A stretch of 64,000 nucleotides of DNA from Diphasiastrum complanatum. Taxonomy: Eukaryota > Streptophyta > Lycopodiopsida > Lycopodiales > Lycopodiaceae. Below the pieces are notes generated by a model. It was not told the DNA's origin and searched no databases. It saw nothing but the letters and a program-made list of their open reading frames with translations. Location of the stretch: contig CM055106.1 of assembly GCA_029204225.1 (NCBI GenBank), forward strand, positions 23,589,119-23,653,118, written 5' to 3'. The translations under genes were made by a program, and so were the position numbers. The first letter of the stretch is position 1, and every line of letters begins with the position of its first letter. Below are positions 23,681 to 36,051 of the stretch, in pieces.

Positions 23681-26606
23681 AAAGTCTCCTATCGATTTCA
23701 AAGATAACTGATAAGGGCTATGTTGTTATCTTTTCTTCTGAACAGTGTACAATCTTCGACAAAGATGCTACTTTAACCACTTGCACTTGAGTTGGGAACT
23801 TATATGTACTTTCTAACTCTATTGCACTAGCTACTACTTCTTATGAGAATGTAAATGATCAAGCATCACTAAGGCATGGTTGATTCGGACATGCTAATAC
23901 AAGATCTCTTTCTTACATGTGTTGTAACAATTTAGTTGATGGATTGAATTTTCCTCTTTCATTAGATAGGAAATCAGAGCCTTGCATTTATGGCAAACAT
24001 CCAAGAAGCATATTCCCCAAAACACATTCCATCAAGACAGAGCATGTGTTAGATCTTGTGCATAGTGATCTCTACAATCCAATGCCAACTCCATTCTTAG
24101 GAAATGCACTTTATTTTATCACCTTTATAGATGACTACTCGAGATGGTTGACAGTCATGTTTATAAAGCATATATTTGAGGCTTTTGAATGCTTCAAGAG
24201 ATTCAAAGCCATGGCTGAAACCCAAACATCTAGAAAGGTGAAAGCACTCCAAAGTGATGGTGGTGGTGAATACATCTCGAATGAGATGTCCGACTATCTG
24301 GTCAAACATGGCATTCGAAGACAATTTGCAACTTCCTATTCACCTTAGCAAAACAGAATTGCAAAAAGGAACAATCGAATGCTACTTGATTCACCCGGAT
24401 CTATGCTATATCAATCCAATTTACCTTCGAAGTTCTAGGCAGAAGCCATTGCCACAACCTGTTATCTACAGAACAGATCCAGCACAAAAGTAGTCAATAA
24501 TAAAACTTCTTATCAAGTATGGCATGGACACAAACCTAGTGTCACCCATCTAAAATTCTTTGTTTGTATATGTCTTGTTCATGTTCCTAAGCAGCTTAGG
24601 AAGAAATTGGACCAAAGGTCGAATAAATGCATTTTCATTGGCTATCCAGATGAAAGATTGAGGTGTATAGCTCTCAGTTACTATTTGAGTTCTCAAAGAT
24701 CTTCGAACAATTGCTTGACCACATTTAAATGGTGTCTCTTCTTGAATTTGTCCAGACTTGCTAGAGCTAGCTTGATCTAGTCTCTCAACAGGTATTTTCA
24801 GCTGCTCGAATTCTGTAGCTTGAATTTCTTCGTCTGTAGGTTTTGTAGAAGGGACATCATGAGTGGAAGATTAGATGTTGTGTACGATAAGATGAAATGA
24901 CATAACATCATTTGTTGATGGTTGCTTAAAGTCGTAGAGAATGCATCCTCTTTGTAGATTACATCTCTTGAAACAAATGCTACATTGGTGGATGGATCAT
25001 AAACTTCAAGAGATTCAGAGACCCTAGCCGAATTGATCAACTCTAAGAATGTTGTGAAGTGGCATGAAGCAATGGAAAGTGACTACAACTCACTTTTGTG
25101 AAATCAGACCTAGACCTTGGTTGACTTCCCCACTCACAAGAGAGTTATCGACAACAAGTGGATCTTCAAGAAGATTATCAACTCTGATGGTTCCATTGCA
25201 AAATGGAAAGCAAGAGTGGTGGCCAAAGATTCACTCAAATCTAGGGAGTGGATTACCAAGAAATATTTAGTCATGTTATCAAAATACAGACAATCAGGTC
25301 TCTCATTGCACTAGCAAACGTCGAAGACCTCAAAATACATCTAGTGGATGTGAAAACAGCCTTTCTCAATGGCTATGTTGAAGAGGAGCTGTACACCTTC
25401 CAACCCAAAGGCTTCAAATTTAAAGTCCAAGAGCACAAAGTGTGCAAGATGCATAAAGCAATCTATGGTTTGAAACAAGTTGCAAGGGCTTGGTTTGAGC
25501 AAATAATGCTTATCTTATTCAATTAGGCTTTGCAAACAATTCAGCTGACTATAATGTTTATTTCAAACAAATAGATGTCAATTCAGTGTATATAGATTTA
25601 TACATAGATGATGCACTTATTTTGTCTAACAACACATTCTTGCTGCACACTACTAAGAGTGATCTGTCGAAGAAATTCCACATGACCGATTAGGCACTAT
25701 TTATTTACTATTAGGAATGCACATTACTAGAGATAGATTACAAAAGAAGATCTATCTTAGCCAGCAAAAATATCTAGAAAATGTTCTAGAAAAGTTTCAC
25801 ATGTCTGATTACAAACCAGTTGATATGCCAATGGATCCAGATATGATGTTGACCAAACTTTCCTGTGATGACACCTAAAGTAAGATACTCGACTTGTCGA
25901 AATTTTCTTATCACTCACTAGTAGTATCTCTGTTGTATGCCATGTTGTGCACTGGAACAGATCTTGCATACACTATTAGCAGATTAAGTCAATTTATGTC
26001 TAATCCCAGGATCTTACATTGAAAAGCATTAAAGAGAGTAATGAAATATATTCAAGACAAAATAGATCAGATATTGTGTTATGATGGAAACACTATCGAC
26101 CCAATGGTTCTTCAAGGCTACTCCGACTCAGATTGGAGAGGAAATGTCTCTACCAAAAAATCTACATTCGGGTTTTGTTTCTTTCTGGCAAGAGGACTAG
26201 TTTCATGAAATTAGAGGAAGCAAAAATTTATGGTGCTATCTTTGACCGACGAAGAGTATATCGCAGTATGTCAAGCTTCAAAAGAAGCTATTTGGATCAG
26301 ATTACTACTTCACAATTTACATCACACTCAATTTCAACCTACTACCATTCTACGTGACAACATGAGCTATATTTCACTGTCACTGAATCCCAGATTTTAT
26401 GGCAAGTCAAAGCACATTGAAATCCAATATCACTTCATTTGGTAAAATGTTTTCTTAAGACAAGTAATCCTCAAATACTGCTCCACATCTAAAATGGTCA
26501 CAGACATATTCACCAAGGTTCTTCCCAAGGTGTAGCATCGAAAGTCCTTCAACATGCTAAACCTGACGAAGACACTCAATGCACCAACCGTGACCTTAAG
26601 GGGGAC
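23681..26606 (+). pseudogene. Copia element A, integrase to RNase H half
   Basis: The order is pre-integrase (SISKITDKGYVVIFSSEQC), integrase (VLDLVHSDLY, then ALQSDGGGEYIS, then IAKRNNR with lysine for the catalytic glutamate), a linker, RT (IFKKIINSDGSIAKWKARVV; HLVDVKTAFLNGYVEEELY; AIYGLKQVARAWFEQ; YIDLYIDDALI) and RNase H (GYSDSDWRGNVSTKKSTFGF; YGKSKHIEIQYHF; MVTDIFTKVLPKV). Many stops and at least three frameshifts are present. Part of the linker, 24655-25045, is inverted. The polypurine tract TTAAGGGGGAC leads straight into the LTR at 26607. Confidence 0.88.
24655..25045 (-). pseudogene. Inverted integrase-RT linker inside element A
   Basis: Plus-strand reading stops at FIGYPDERL and resumes at LINSKNVVKWHEAMESDYNS. 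Between them the coding strand is the minus strand: SESLEVYDPSTNVAFVSRDV and IYKEDAFSTTLSNHQQ, the segment that normally follows GYPDE in copia. Re-inverting the piece would restore the usual order, so a local inversion of about 390 bp is inferred. Confidence 0.7.
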
Positions 26607-27509
26607 TGTTGAATATCAAGCTCACAGTTTCCTCCTTGGTGTTTCAATTACATTCAAGATTCTCCTTGCACATTTTTGTTCCTTGAATTAATCATTGATC
26701 TAGGGTCAAATGCAACCTCTTTAGGCTTCTGTTTGCTCATATGATACCTACATGAATTATAGTTTTTTATTTTTGCATATTTAGTCATGTTTCTTAACAC
26801 AGATCGTAGTACCTACAAAACGACTTTCACTCTGTGTGCAGAGTAATGCCTGGCAAAATACATGAGTTTCTGTGCAGCAGTTTGACACCTGCGGCTTTCT
26901 ACATAGAATCAAATCAGCCAAACTATTTGAAGGACAAATACATCGACCTTTCAACTAATCCTCATCTCTGAAACAAAGGGTATCCATTCTTGTTTGTCTC
27001 TACATTCGAATGTCATTTCAAACCATTTGAAGGAGATCGAAGATTTGGCCATCTCCAACTACTTCGACCATCAAGTCACTCGACTACTTCAACCGACGAC
27101 CAAAGTATCCAAAGTATTCGAAGTATCCGACTACTTTGACGATCAAGTCATCCAACTACTTCGACGATTGACTCGTTTGATTACTTTGACTCCATCTAGT
27201 CATCCTTCTTGTTTGACTAATACACACATTGTACAGATGTCATTGTACATCAAATATATGTAAATTACATTCACGACCAATATTTGGTGAGACTAGATTA
27301 GTCTTGTAATTACATATTTGTTAGACAATTCTTGTAATCACAAGGATGTTGTGTATTATACATCCAGTTCGCATTCACTAAGTGGTGCAAATAGAGTGGA
27401 AGATTGAGCATCAGAAGTTGCACCATTTTAGGCTATAACCATGTGTGTTGTTTATGCTCCATATTGAGCAAATGCTCTCATGTTAAGCATTCAATGTATA
27501 ATATCAACA
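26607..27509 (+). mobile_element. 3' LTR of copia element A (903 bp)
   Basis: It starts TGTTGAATATCAAGC right after the polypurine tract and ends ATAATATCAACA, giving good inverted ends. Region 27045-27190 contains repeated CTACTTCGAC, GATCAAGTCA and TTCGACGATTGACTCG motifs, followed by an AATATATG TATA-like site at about 27253. The frame at 26994-27263 lies wholly inside the LTR and is not a gene. No 5' LTR was found. Confidence 0.75.
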
Positions 27510-28732
27510 ACACCCCTCCACTATTAGTGTCTAATCCTGATATGTGTGTGTTGTGATTGATTACACTCTCTCAATTGCTTTTCTCAGCTTCACTCAGTCT
27601 GATCAAATCACGGATGTCTTCGATTCCTTAGAATTCAATCAGACAATGGCTGTCTCTGACACTTGAGGAACGAACACTATCTTTCTACACTACCACATTG
27701 AATTTTAAAGACATCTATTATCAATCCAAAAGTTACGTCCTTCAAGGCCAAGAACATAAGGTAGGCTTAAGGTGGAGTGATGGAATAAATATTTACTCTT
27801 ATTCACCTGGATTCATCTCTTGAGTACTCCTATACTATGTAAATATTCTCTCTCTACAACAACATGCAGCTTTACTTGCATAACTCGAACAGTCTATATA
27901 TACATCGACTTTGACATACCCAACTCCAACTCCATTGACATCGACTCAAGGGTAAACAGTTGACTCGACTCATTCAACACCCTAGATGTTTGTTGATTGT
28001 CACCACTCCATAGGAAGCTCTCGCTATGAGTCAATTTGGAGATTTGCCAATTTTGCTTGTATTGTCTTCTCTCTCTAGATGAGCCCAAAAGTGGTATTTT
28101 CTCTCTCTACCCAAGGAGAAGAGCTTGTTGGGACTTAGTTTATTTCATGAAGTCTTCCACACGTGTGAAACACCTTTTGGTAATGAATGAATGCATGTAG
28201 AATGGTTTTTTGTTTTGCCTTAGATCGTGTCATTGATCTTGGATTTCAATCAATAGGTCATCTATAGTGCATGAGCCAATCTAAGGAGATCAATTTCAAA
28301 CATTAGAAAATTTCCACATGTGTGAATTTTTCACAATGAATGCCCATGGCTTTGAGCAAAGGATCAACAAGGGTATACCATTCCACCACTCTTCCAGTGC
28401 TAGGTAAAGCCATGATCTCTGTTGAGGTTGGAACATCATGTTGAATGATAGAGTGGGATGAGGCAGAGGTATCAAAATTGGTAGTCAATATAATGACAGT
28501 AAGAAATTAGGTAAAGTGGGCAAGAAAAGAGATCAGAAGGCTTTGGAGTGTATAACAAGGCTGGTAGGAATTCTCAAAAAGTTTGATAGCAAACAAAATT
28601 TGGAAGAGCTTCGCTAGCACTGGTGAGAAATGAACTCAAATTGGACCTTTTATAGGCAAATTTGGAGGGTCTATGAGACAAAGTACTAGTTTGGCTAATC
28701 ATTTCTTGTTGGGCTCTAATAGTTTGCTTGTT
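27510..28732. other. No recognisable gene; LTR-like promoter region
   Basis: No retroelement protein motif was identified. A minus-strand CCTATAAAAGG TATA-like site occurs at about 28650. A 61-residue minus-strand frame (28303-28488) has no recognised relative. Confidence 0.3.
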
Positions 28733-28745
28733 GGCTTTGATACCA
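28733..28745 (-). promoter_or_regulatory. Minus-strand initiator-Met tRNA primer-binding site
   Basis: GGCTTTGATACCA is the reverse complement of TGGTATCAAAGCC, one base from the usual copia primer site. TGTTGGAATAGC to its right (from 28748) would be the matching LTR terminus, with the LTR extending right to an uncertain point before 29122. Confidence 0.55.
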
Positions 28746-29121
28746 CTTGTTGGAATAGCACAAGCTTTAGGAATTAATTATTTATCATCTTTGATATCAC
28801 TCGTATTGAATATAGAATCCAAACAAGAGAAGACTCAATGTTAAATTATTACAACATCTACACAAACTGTTGGCTCGGACTATTTCTTAGATTGACAAGA
28901 GGAATATCTTTGTAGGTGTCTGAGACAACCAACCATGAAGGCAACAATACGGTTAGGCATCTATGACAGCCAGGCTTCTTTTGAATAAGATATTTTGTAT
29001 GAGTCATTAAAATGAGTATCAGTAGCAGAAAGAAGTTATCAAAAATCATTCATCAACGTAAATACACATAAAAAAAATAGAAAATTTATGTATTAGCTTG
29101 TTGTGGTAATAACGATCATAT

Positions 29122-29771
29122 TGTGAAAGATTCAACTAGTTTCATCACATTTTGCAATACTTCCATATTTGGCATATTGAGGCCAAAACTTGTTTTAGAC
29201 TTAGAGGTTGACTTTTCAAAGTTCATTAGTCTAAATTTCATTTGAATAAACACTTTTTGAAAGTATGGGAAAGATGGAATGCGAGTTTGAGTAGATTCAA
29301 TTTGAATAAGTTGGGTACATTGAATCTAGACCCAAAATTGGTAGGGTTAGCATTTTGGTGGGAAAGCCAAGTGGCCAAATAGGGTTTGGACCTGTTATAA
29401 AAGGATGTAACTCATGGAGAGAGTCATCTTCTCTCTTCTCTATCTCATTTCATGCTTATACATGGTTCTCTTGGGTTCTACTATCCATTGGTGCACTATC
29501 TTGGTGATTGCTTGCAATTCTATATGTAGAATGATCTATATTTGCTATTTTTGGATCCACACGTGTGAAATACAGTAGCTTGCTGGTTTTGTACGGACAA
29601 CAACAGTACATAATCATTTCATTCAAGTTTGATCAAGTTCTATTAGTGTTTGCATCTCAAATTGTGTGTAGATGCTGATTTTTCTACATTGGTGAAATTG
29701 GTAGTGTATTTCTCTTTCTAACCAAAGATCACTCAAGTAAATTGGATCTTAAGGATCTGAAATCTCTCACA
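29122..29771 (+). mobile_element. LTR of family G, plus copy (about 650 bp)
   Basis: It starts TGTGAAAGATTCAAC and ends AATCTCTCACA, giving inverted ends. TATAAAAGG at about 29397 is a clear TATA box, and a pyrimidine-rich tract (CTTCTCTCTTCTCTATCTC) follows about 30 bp on. Two relatives are in the window: 37240-37939 (minus) and 41980-42449 (plus, first 340 bp). The following primer site is not recognisable, so this may be a solo LTR. Confidence 0.65.
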
Positions 29772-30431
29772 ATATCACGATCATGTGCCCAAGAATGGTT
29801 CACAGTCATAATGCACTATGTGTTGTAATCCTACTATGCTGGTTACAAATTGAATAATATCTCTACTTCTAGAATTATTTTCACTCTCTCTAATGATCTC
29901 TGATACTATGGAATCAGATAGTATGATAGAATGAGTTCACGAAAGAACTCTAATTCACGCTTTCACTGATCTCTGATTGATCTTCGACTCTTCTCTTCTC
30001 ATATTCTTGTTCTTATTGATCAACTCATTTATTGTGTATATGCATACATCAATTGTGACGGTTGTGAAGATTACAGCTATACCATTTAGTGTGAACTATG
30101 TAGGTAATAGTTGTGAAGTGGTGTAGTTACTGCATACGGTGACATAATCTGTATTGGATCTCTCATACATTAATGAAAGAAATGAAAGTACATATAAAAA
30201 CTCATGGACATCCATGCTTGAATCCTATTGGACCTCTTAAACATAGCCTCTCTAATCCTATTGGATGTGTGATGTAACATCTCTCAGTTTTGATTGGACC
30301 CTTTCAACACATCTCTCTTATGATTGGGCCCTTTGACTTTTGCCACCACATTGGGTGTGAATACCACCTAAAACTTGCAAACTGGATTCGAAGGAGGATT
30401 GTAGAGGTTGTATGAGAAGGAGGGATATGAT

Positions 30432-30715
30432 GGTGAGTCAGGGCGATCGTCAGCGAGTTAGCGACGAGTCAGAGTGGTCGGCAAGTCAACAACTAGTTAG
30501 GTTGGCGAGTCAACAACGAGTCAGGAATTATGCCGAAAATGTATAAGGGTGAGTCAGTGATGGTGTATGTCTGATGGCGAGTCAAATGATAACAAAAAAA
30601 TGTAAAAAATTGTGGGCGCAAGTCAGCCAATCTGGCGAGTCAAAAGAGGGCAAGTCAGCGGCGAGTCATGTGCGAATTAGAAAAGGTGAACTTATGTCTT
30701 GACTCTGCATATTTA
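30432..30715 (+). promoter_or_regulatory. Array of AGTCA-type boxes upstream of a TATA motif
   Basis: About a dozen 8-bp boxes of the form GNGAGTCA/GCAAGTCA/ACGAGTCA lie at irregular spacing, for example 30433, 30464, 30481, 30505, 30516, 30549, 30577, 30618, 30635, 30650 and 30661. CATATTTATAGG follows at about 30707. TGAGTCA is the core bound by GCN4/AP-1-like bZIP factors, but most copies here carry CGAGTCA. The arrangement looks like a retroelement promoter with clustered activator sites. Function is inferred. Confidence 0.5.
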
Positions 30716-31262
30716 TAGGGGTTTCCCTAACCTGCCCATTGTTATTTTTGGAAGTTGGTCCTATCAATGCCAAATTATTAGTGTTTGCATTGTGCACATT
30801 TCATTTTCTGATTGGCTGCCAGATTTGTGGGATTTCTAATCAGAAACTCCCGTTGTTTACTAAAAATGACAGTTTTCACAAATCGAGCCTAACTTGCATT
30901 CGGGCTAGAATTTTTTTGGATAGGCTTGACCATGCATTCAATTGCAACAGATGATAATAATGGCAAGGGCAAGGACTAATAAAAATAATTATTATTATCT
31001 TTTTAGGCTGTTCAAGACATTTCTAGGGCATTTATACAAGGAGAGATATGTTGGATTTTTCACATCCCATTTTTACATGGATAAGGGCAATTGTACAAGG
31101 CAAGATATTTTACATACAAAATTTTGTCGAAACTTTTTTGAACCTACCTAACTAGATCTACCTGGCTTTCTATCCATCCTGAAATTACAACTAAAACTAA
31201 GCTAAGGGGCAGCATTTTAGTCTAACCTGGTCAATCTAACAACAAGCCTATCTTTTTAAGAT
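30716..31262. other. No recognisable gene
   Basis: Short open frames only. Immediately before 31268 lies the target site of the next element. Confidence 0.35.
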
Positions 31263-31267
31263 TTCTA

Positions 31268-32033
31268 TGATGGAAAAATTGGACAATCAGTCAGGATCTA
31301 TAACGAAACGAAACGAAACGAAGCAAAGCAAAACTTGAACGAGCTCTGATATTGCTGAAGCGAAGTAATCGCAAAGCAAAACAAACAAAAACTAGTCGCG
31401 AACAAAATCAGTTCGGATGGAGTTCGGATATGATTGCTGGTCACTACTTGCTATATCGTTTCTACAATCCTCCAGAATATAGACAAACACTGCTGACCTA
31501 TGTATAGATTAATACAACATTCAACAAGATTGAACCAATGTGCGGAATCGATAAAATAAGTGAATGAGATACACAAATAATAACAGACAATATAGCGACA
31601 ACGTCATCTATTGATCCTCTTGATTTTGAGAACATTGGCATGAGAGAATCGGCATTCTCCCACGAATCGCTTACTAGTGAACTTCTTGGATATTTGTGGA
31701 TCTTGCTACAAAATTATCTCACTCACAAGTGGACTCCTTTTTTGTATTTTATCTGCCTGTATCTGTTTGATGCATCTAGCAATTGAATATATTCAGAGCA
31801 ACATTCCTGATCAGACAAATTAAGCAATCTATAACTAATCATGGATTACAAGAGCGGTGGATTAGGCATGTCCTAACGCTCCTCTATTGATGTCACCATA
31901 TCATATCAGGGATTTGTACTTCATAGTACTTGCTTGATCTTCTTTCATAGTACATTTTTCTTTCGTGTCTTTTCGTCAGATTGGGAGTTGAAAGCTAGCA
32001 AAGCTTTGGTAACATAAACATTTTGTTTCTTCA
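31268..32033 (-). repeat. 3' LTR of the complete copia element
   Basis: 766 bp; it matches 36052-36883 with several small deletions. A run of AACGA/AAGCA pentamers (31304-31334) lies near the outer end and is longer in the partner. The coding frame of RNase H runs on into it to a stop at 31945. Confidence 0.9.
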
Positions 32034-33663
32034 GCTCTCTCTCAAAGCATGATAGCTTGATGACTCCAAGATTGTTCCTTTTTTTCTCGAACAGACCTTT
32101 GTCTAGGGCCTTTGTGAAAATGTCAACAACCATCTCCTTCGTTCCAGTGAAAGTAGTTTGCAATTTCTTCTTCTCGATCAGATCCCTTATCAAGTGGTAC
32201 TTGATTGCAATGTGTTTCGTCCTTGAGTGAAACACGAGATCCTTTTTCAGGTGGTGTATTGCTTATGTATTGTCCATCTGTAAAATCATAGGTTCATTCC
32301 TCGTTTTTATTCTTTGTTTCACTAGTTCATCAAGGAACTGATTGAGCCAAGTGATTTCATTGGCCATCTTTGTTGCTGCTACGTACTCTGCTTCGCAGGA
32401 AGAGTGATCCATGATGGTCTGTTTTTTGCTGACCCAGAGAATTGCTGCCCCTGATGTGATGGTACATCCTCCTGAGACACTTTTGTAGTTGTCCTTGAGA
32501 GATGCCCAGCTAGCATCATTGTAGGAAAGCATCTAGAACCCTACATCACGAGAATAACACAATCCAAAATCTTTCGTTAATTGAAGGTATTGCAAGATTC
32601 GATTCGCGATCTTCCAATGATTCGGACTCAATTGGCTCATCCTAAACACGACATAAGCAATGTCAGGGCATGTGTTATCTGCAAGATAAATTAGTGATCC
32701 GATCAGCTTTTTGTATGGTGTATGCTCCATCAACTCTCTTTCTTCTTCAGTCTTCAAGCAATCTTCATTTGTCAGGATTGTTCCTACAAGCATTGGAGCA
32801 TTTTTCTCATTTACAATTCATCATCCCCAAATCTTCTAAGATTTTCTGAGTATATTTGGACTAATAAAGGTACAATTTCCCTTCCTCATAGTCTCTGTCA
32901 ATCTGTAAGCCAAGATAACATATGGCTTCTCCTAGGTCTGTAGTCTCAAAATGTTTCGAGATGTCGTACTTCACCTCAGCAAAAAGTTCTTCACTTTTGT
33001 AGAGTATCAGGGTGTCATCCACATATGCAGCTACAATGATGATCTTCCCATCTGTAATTCTTACATAAACATTGAAATCAGCTATTATGGCTTGAATTCT
33101 AAGGATTTCAAGACTTGATCTTTCTTCTTATACCATTGTCGCACTGATTGCTTCAGACCACAGATACTCCTATGCATTCTGCATGCATAAGTAGGAAGTG
33201 AGTTCGAAATGTAGCCTGGAGGTTGATCCATGTAGACTTATTCGTCTAGCTCACCATGCAAGAACGTTGTCTTTTCATCCATGTGAATTTTGAAATCATA
33301 AGTAGCTGCATATGCAAACAATAAGTGTAGGGATGAATGTTTCATGACAAGAGAGAAGGTCTCAGCATAGTCAATACCATATTTTTGAGAGAAACCCTTT
33401 GCTACAAGTCTGGCTTTATAGTTTGAAATATTTCCATTCGGTCCATACTTCAGCTTGTATACCCACTTGCATTGTACAGTCTTTCGCTTATCTGGTAATG
33501 GCTGCAACATCCATACCTCATTTTTCTTCATGGATTCCATCTCCTCATTCATGGCTTGGATCCATTTGTCCTTCTCTAGACATTCAATTGCTTCCTCAAA
33601 TGTTTGTGGTTCTCCACTGAATCCACAAAATTCTTCTGATGTAGAAGATGCACCGTCTGGCAC
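32034..33663 (-). pseudogene. Copia reverse transcriptase and RNase H
   Basis: RT begins EAIECLEKDKWIQAMNEEME, then KWVYKLKYGPNGNISNYKAR, HMDEKTTFLHGELDE and an intact AAYVDDTLIL box (about 33020-33050). RNase H continues: NDASWASLKDNYKSVSGGC, DHSSCEAEYVAATKMA, TKHIAIKYHLIRDLIEK and VDIFTKALDKGLFEKKRN. The catalytic aspartates of RT and the D/E residues of RNase H are visible. At least three frame breaks separate the pieces (near 33238, 32800 and 32533). Confidence 0.9.
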
Positions 33664-33792
33664 AAATCTTGCTGGAACTCTTTGTTCTCTTGTCGATCTT
33701 CTAGGAGATCCTTCTGGTACTACAATGCTCTTGTCTTTATCTGATCTACTAGGTCCAAAACCATTTCGGTTTACGGGTGTTGTAGCAGTAGA

Positions 33793-35070
33793 CTAGCTTG
33801 CGAATCTTTCTTCATTTGATTCATCGCTCAAATGAGGTGCGACTCGAACATCTTCGTCTGAGTGTTCATTCTCTGATCCTTCTATCACGGTTGGTAGATC
33901 ATAGTATTTTCTTCCAAGGACTTCATAATTGACAAGATCATTGTTGGCCATTCTTTTGCTCTCATCGAATTTGATGTCTCTGACTGTCTTCACTTTGTTT
34001 GTCTCTAGCATATAGACCTTGTAGTATGACGAATGATTGTCATATCCTACAAGATATCCTTGTTATGCTTTCTCATCAAGCTTCCATGAGAGTCCTGTTC
34101 TTTCTTTCTACAACACCGTTGTGTTGCGGTGTATAAGATGCAGTCCTTCTATGAATGATTTCTCGATCATTGCAAAAATCAATGAATCGGTTTGAGATGT
34201 ATTCTCCACCCCAATCTTTACTGATCTGTTTCACCTTGTTTTTTGTGCATCTTTCTGTCCAATTCACATACTCTGTGAATTTGTCAAATGCATCTGATTT
34301 ATTGTGAATGAAGTAGACTCTGGAAAATTGACTGTAATCATCAATAAAGATGATATAGTATTTCAAGCCTCCTAATGAGATCACGTTAAAAGGTCCGTAG
34401 ATGTCTAAATGTACTTGCTCTAGAGTCTTTGTTGTTCTGTAGGAGTCCTTGACAAAAGGAATACGTGACATCTTATCTTTTATACATGCATCATAGGTCA
34501 TCAAATTGGTTGCATTCGAGATGCTCACCCTTGTGATTGCTCCATGATGGCTTGCTTGATACAGTTCCATTGAATTCATATGGCACAATCTCTTGTGCCA
34601 TAGAATATCTGACAAATCATCATGGGTTTGATGCACCTGATCTACAGGTAGGCGTACCTTCAAGTGATACAGATTTTCTTTCTTCTACCTTGAGTAATCA
34701 GTGTACTGGTGCTTGCATCAACGACATTGCATGCCTCATCTGAGAACGTTGCATGCATCCCTACATCAGCTATTCTTGCCACTGATAGCAAGTCATGCTG
34801 CAGTGTAGGCACGAACATAACGTCTTCGAGTCGTCTATCTCTGCTGTTTGTGTTGAGCCATAGTGAAACAATACCATTCACTTGATGCTTTGATCCATCT
34901 CCAAGAATGATAAATCTTGATGGATCTGCACTGCAAAAGTAAGCCAATATCCATATTGATTTAATGAAGTGCAAGGTAGCTCCTGAATCAAGGATTACCT
35001 CTTGTGTGTCAGGTGTTGATACTGCACACATGTCTGCACAGATGTAGGTGGTCAAATTTCTATGATTCAA
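33793..35070 (-). pseudogene. Copia protease, integrase and linker
   Basis: Protease carries an intact DSGAT site (VILDSGATLHFIKS). Next come the pre-integrase with LWHKRLCHMNS, and integrase with HLDIYGPF, SKDWGGEYIS and GVVERKNRTLMEA, so all three catalytic acidic residues (D, D, E) are present. The two main open stretches, 34660-35070 and 34076-34663, overlap by four bases in different frames. A linker segment (33793-34011) follows the stop region at about 34060. Confidence 0.9.
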
Positions 35071-35950
35071 TCTTTCTTCCCATCTTCGAGCTCTCTAGTT
35101 CTTCGACATAGGACAAACTATTATTGTTCTCTCGCCTTCCTTTAGCTTGTTTGTTTCTTGGGTTCTGGTGGCAGTCCATGGCTGCATGACCCTTCTTATG
35201 ATGGTGGATACACTCAATTTTCAGATTTAGCCAACACGAATCGACAGTATGTCCTTCGCATTTGCATCTCACGCAAATCTTCTTGTCTCCACTCTGTTGT
35301 TTCGACTTTTCTTTGTTCTTTCATTTGCCTTTGCTGGTTCTTTTTTATTGCTAATCTCGATCCTGCTATTGGTATGACTCCTTCTTAGACTTGAATTGCT
35401 TCTTAGTCTTCTCCTTGTTGCTGTAGAGATCTTGGTCATAAGCATCCTTGTGATCAAGGTGCTCTCGAGCTTCGACTTCTTCTCGAATATTGACAACTGT
35501 CTTTTCGAGTGTCATAGTTGGATCCTTTGCTAGCAATGTTCGTGTAATGAAAGAAACAAATCCTTTATCATAAAGGAAGTGAGGTCTTTGCCATCCCATT
35601 GCAAATTTGTCAACTGATCTTCAAGTAGCATGATCTGACTACGTGATTTCGTCTGAAATCTTGTGAGTAAAGTATCCCACATCTCTTTTGCTTTAGAGAG
35701 TGTAGCCAACTCGAGAGTTAGGCTATCCTCGATGGATGATGAAAACACGGCTACTACCTTGTCATTCTTCTTTCTCCATTCACGTAGCTCCTTGTTTGTA
35801 GTTGTAGGCATCTCCTCGGTGCCGTCTACTTAGGGAAATAATCCTTCTCCCTTTAGTATAAGAGAGGTCTTGACCTTCCATGCTAGGAAGTTAGATCCTG
35901 ATGAGTCGGATTGTATAGATCTTTGATTGTATACTGCTTATTGAAGCCAT
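35060..35950 (-). pseudogene. Copia gag with two zinc knuckles
   Basis: The start codon is at 35950 (MASISSIQS...). Then come GSNFLAWKVKTSLILKGEGL, ELREWRKKNDKVVAVFSSSI, AKEMWDTLLTRFQTKSRSQI and LEDQLTNLQWDGKDL. The first knuckle CVRCKCEGHTVDSC is intact; the second, CIHHHKKGHAAMDC, has His in place of its second Cys. One TAA and several frameshifts break the frame. A close relative of this gag is at 56615-57096. Confidence 0.88.
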
Positions 35951-36051
35951 TGCTATGAATTGTGTTCTCACTTGTTAATGGTTCTTTGTCTTGAATGCTT
36001 TGCCTCCTGGATCTGATAACTTTATGGCTATGTCAGACTATGACATACCAC

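Noticed and set aside
26994-27263. 89-residue plus-strand frame
   Set aside because: It lies entirely inside the 903-bp LTR of element A, in its repeated CGAC/AAGTC region, with no protein-like motif.
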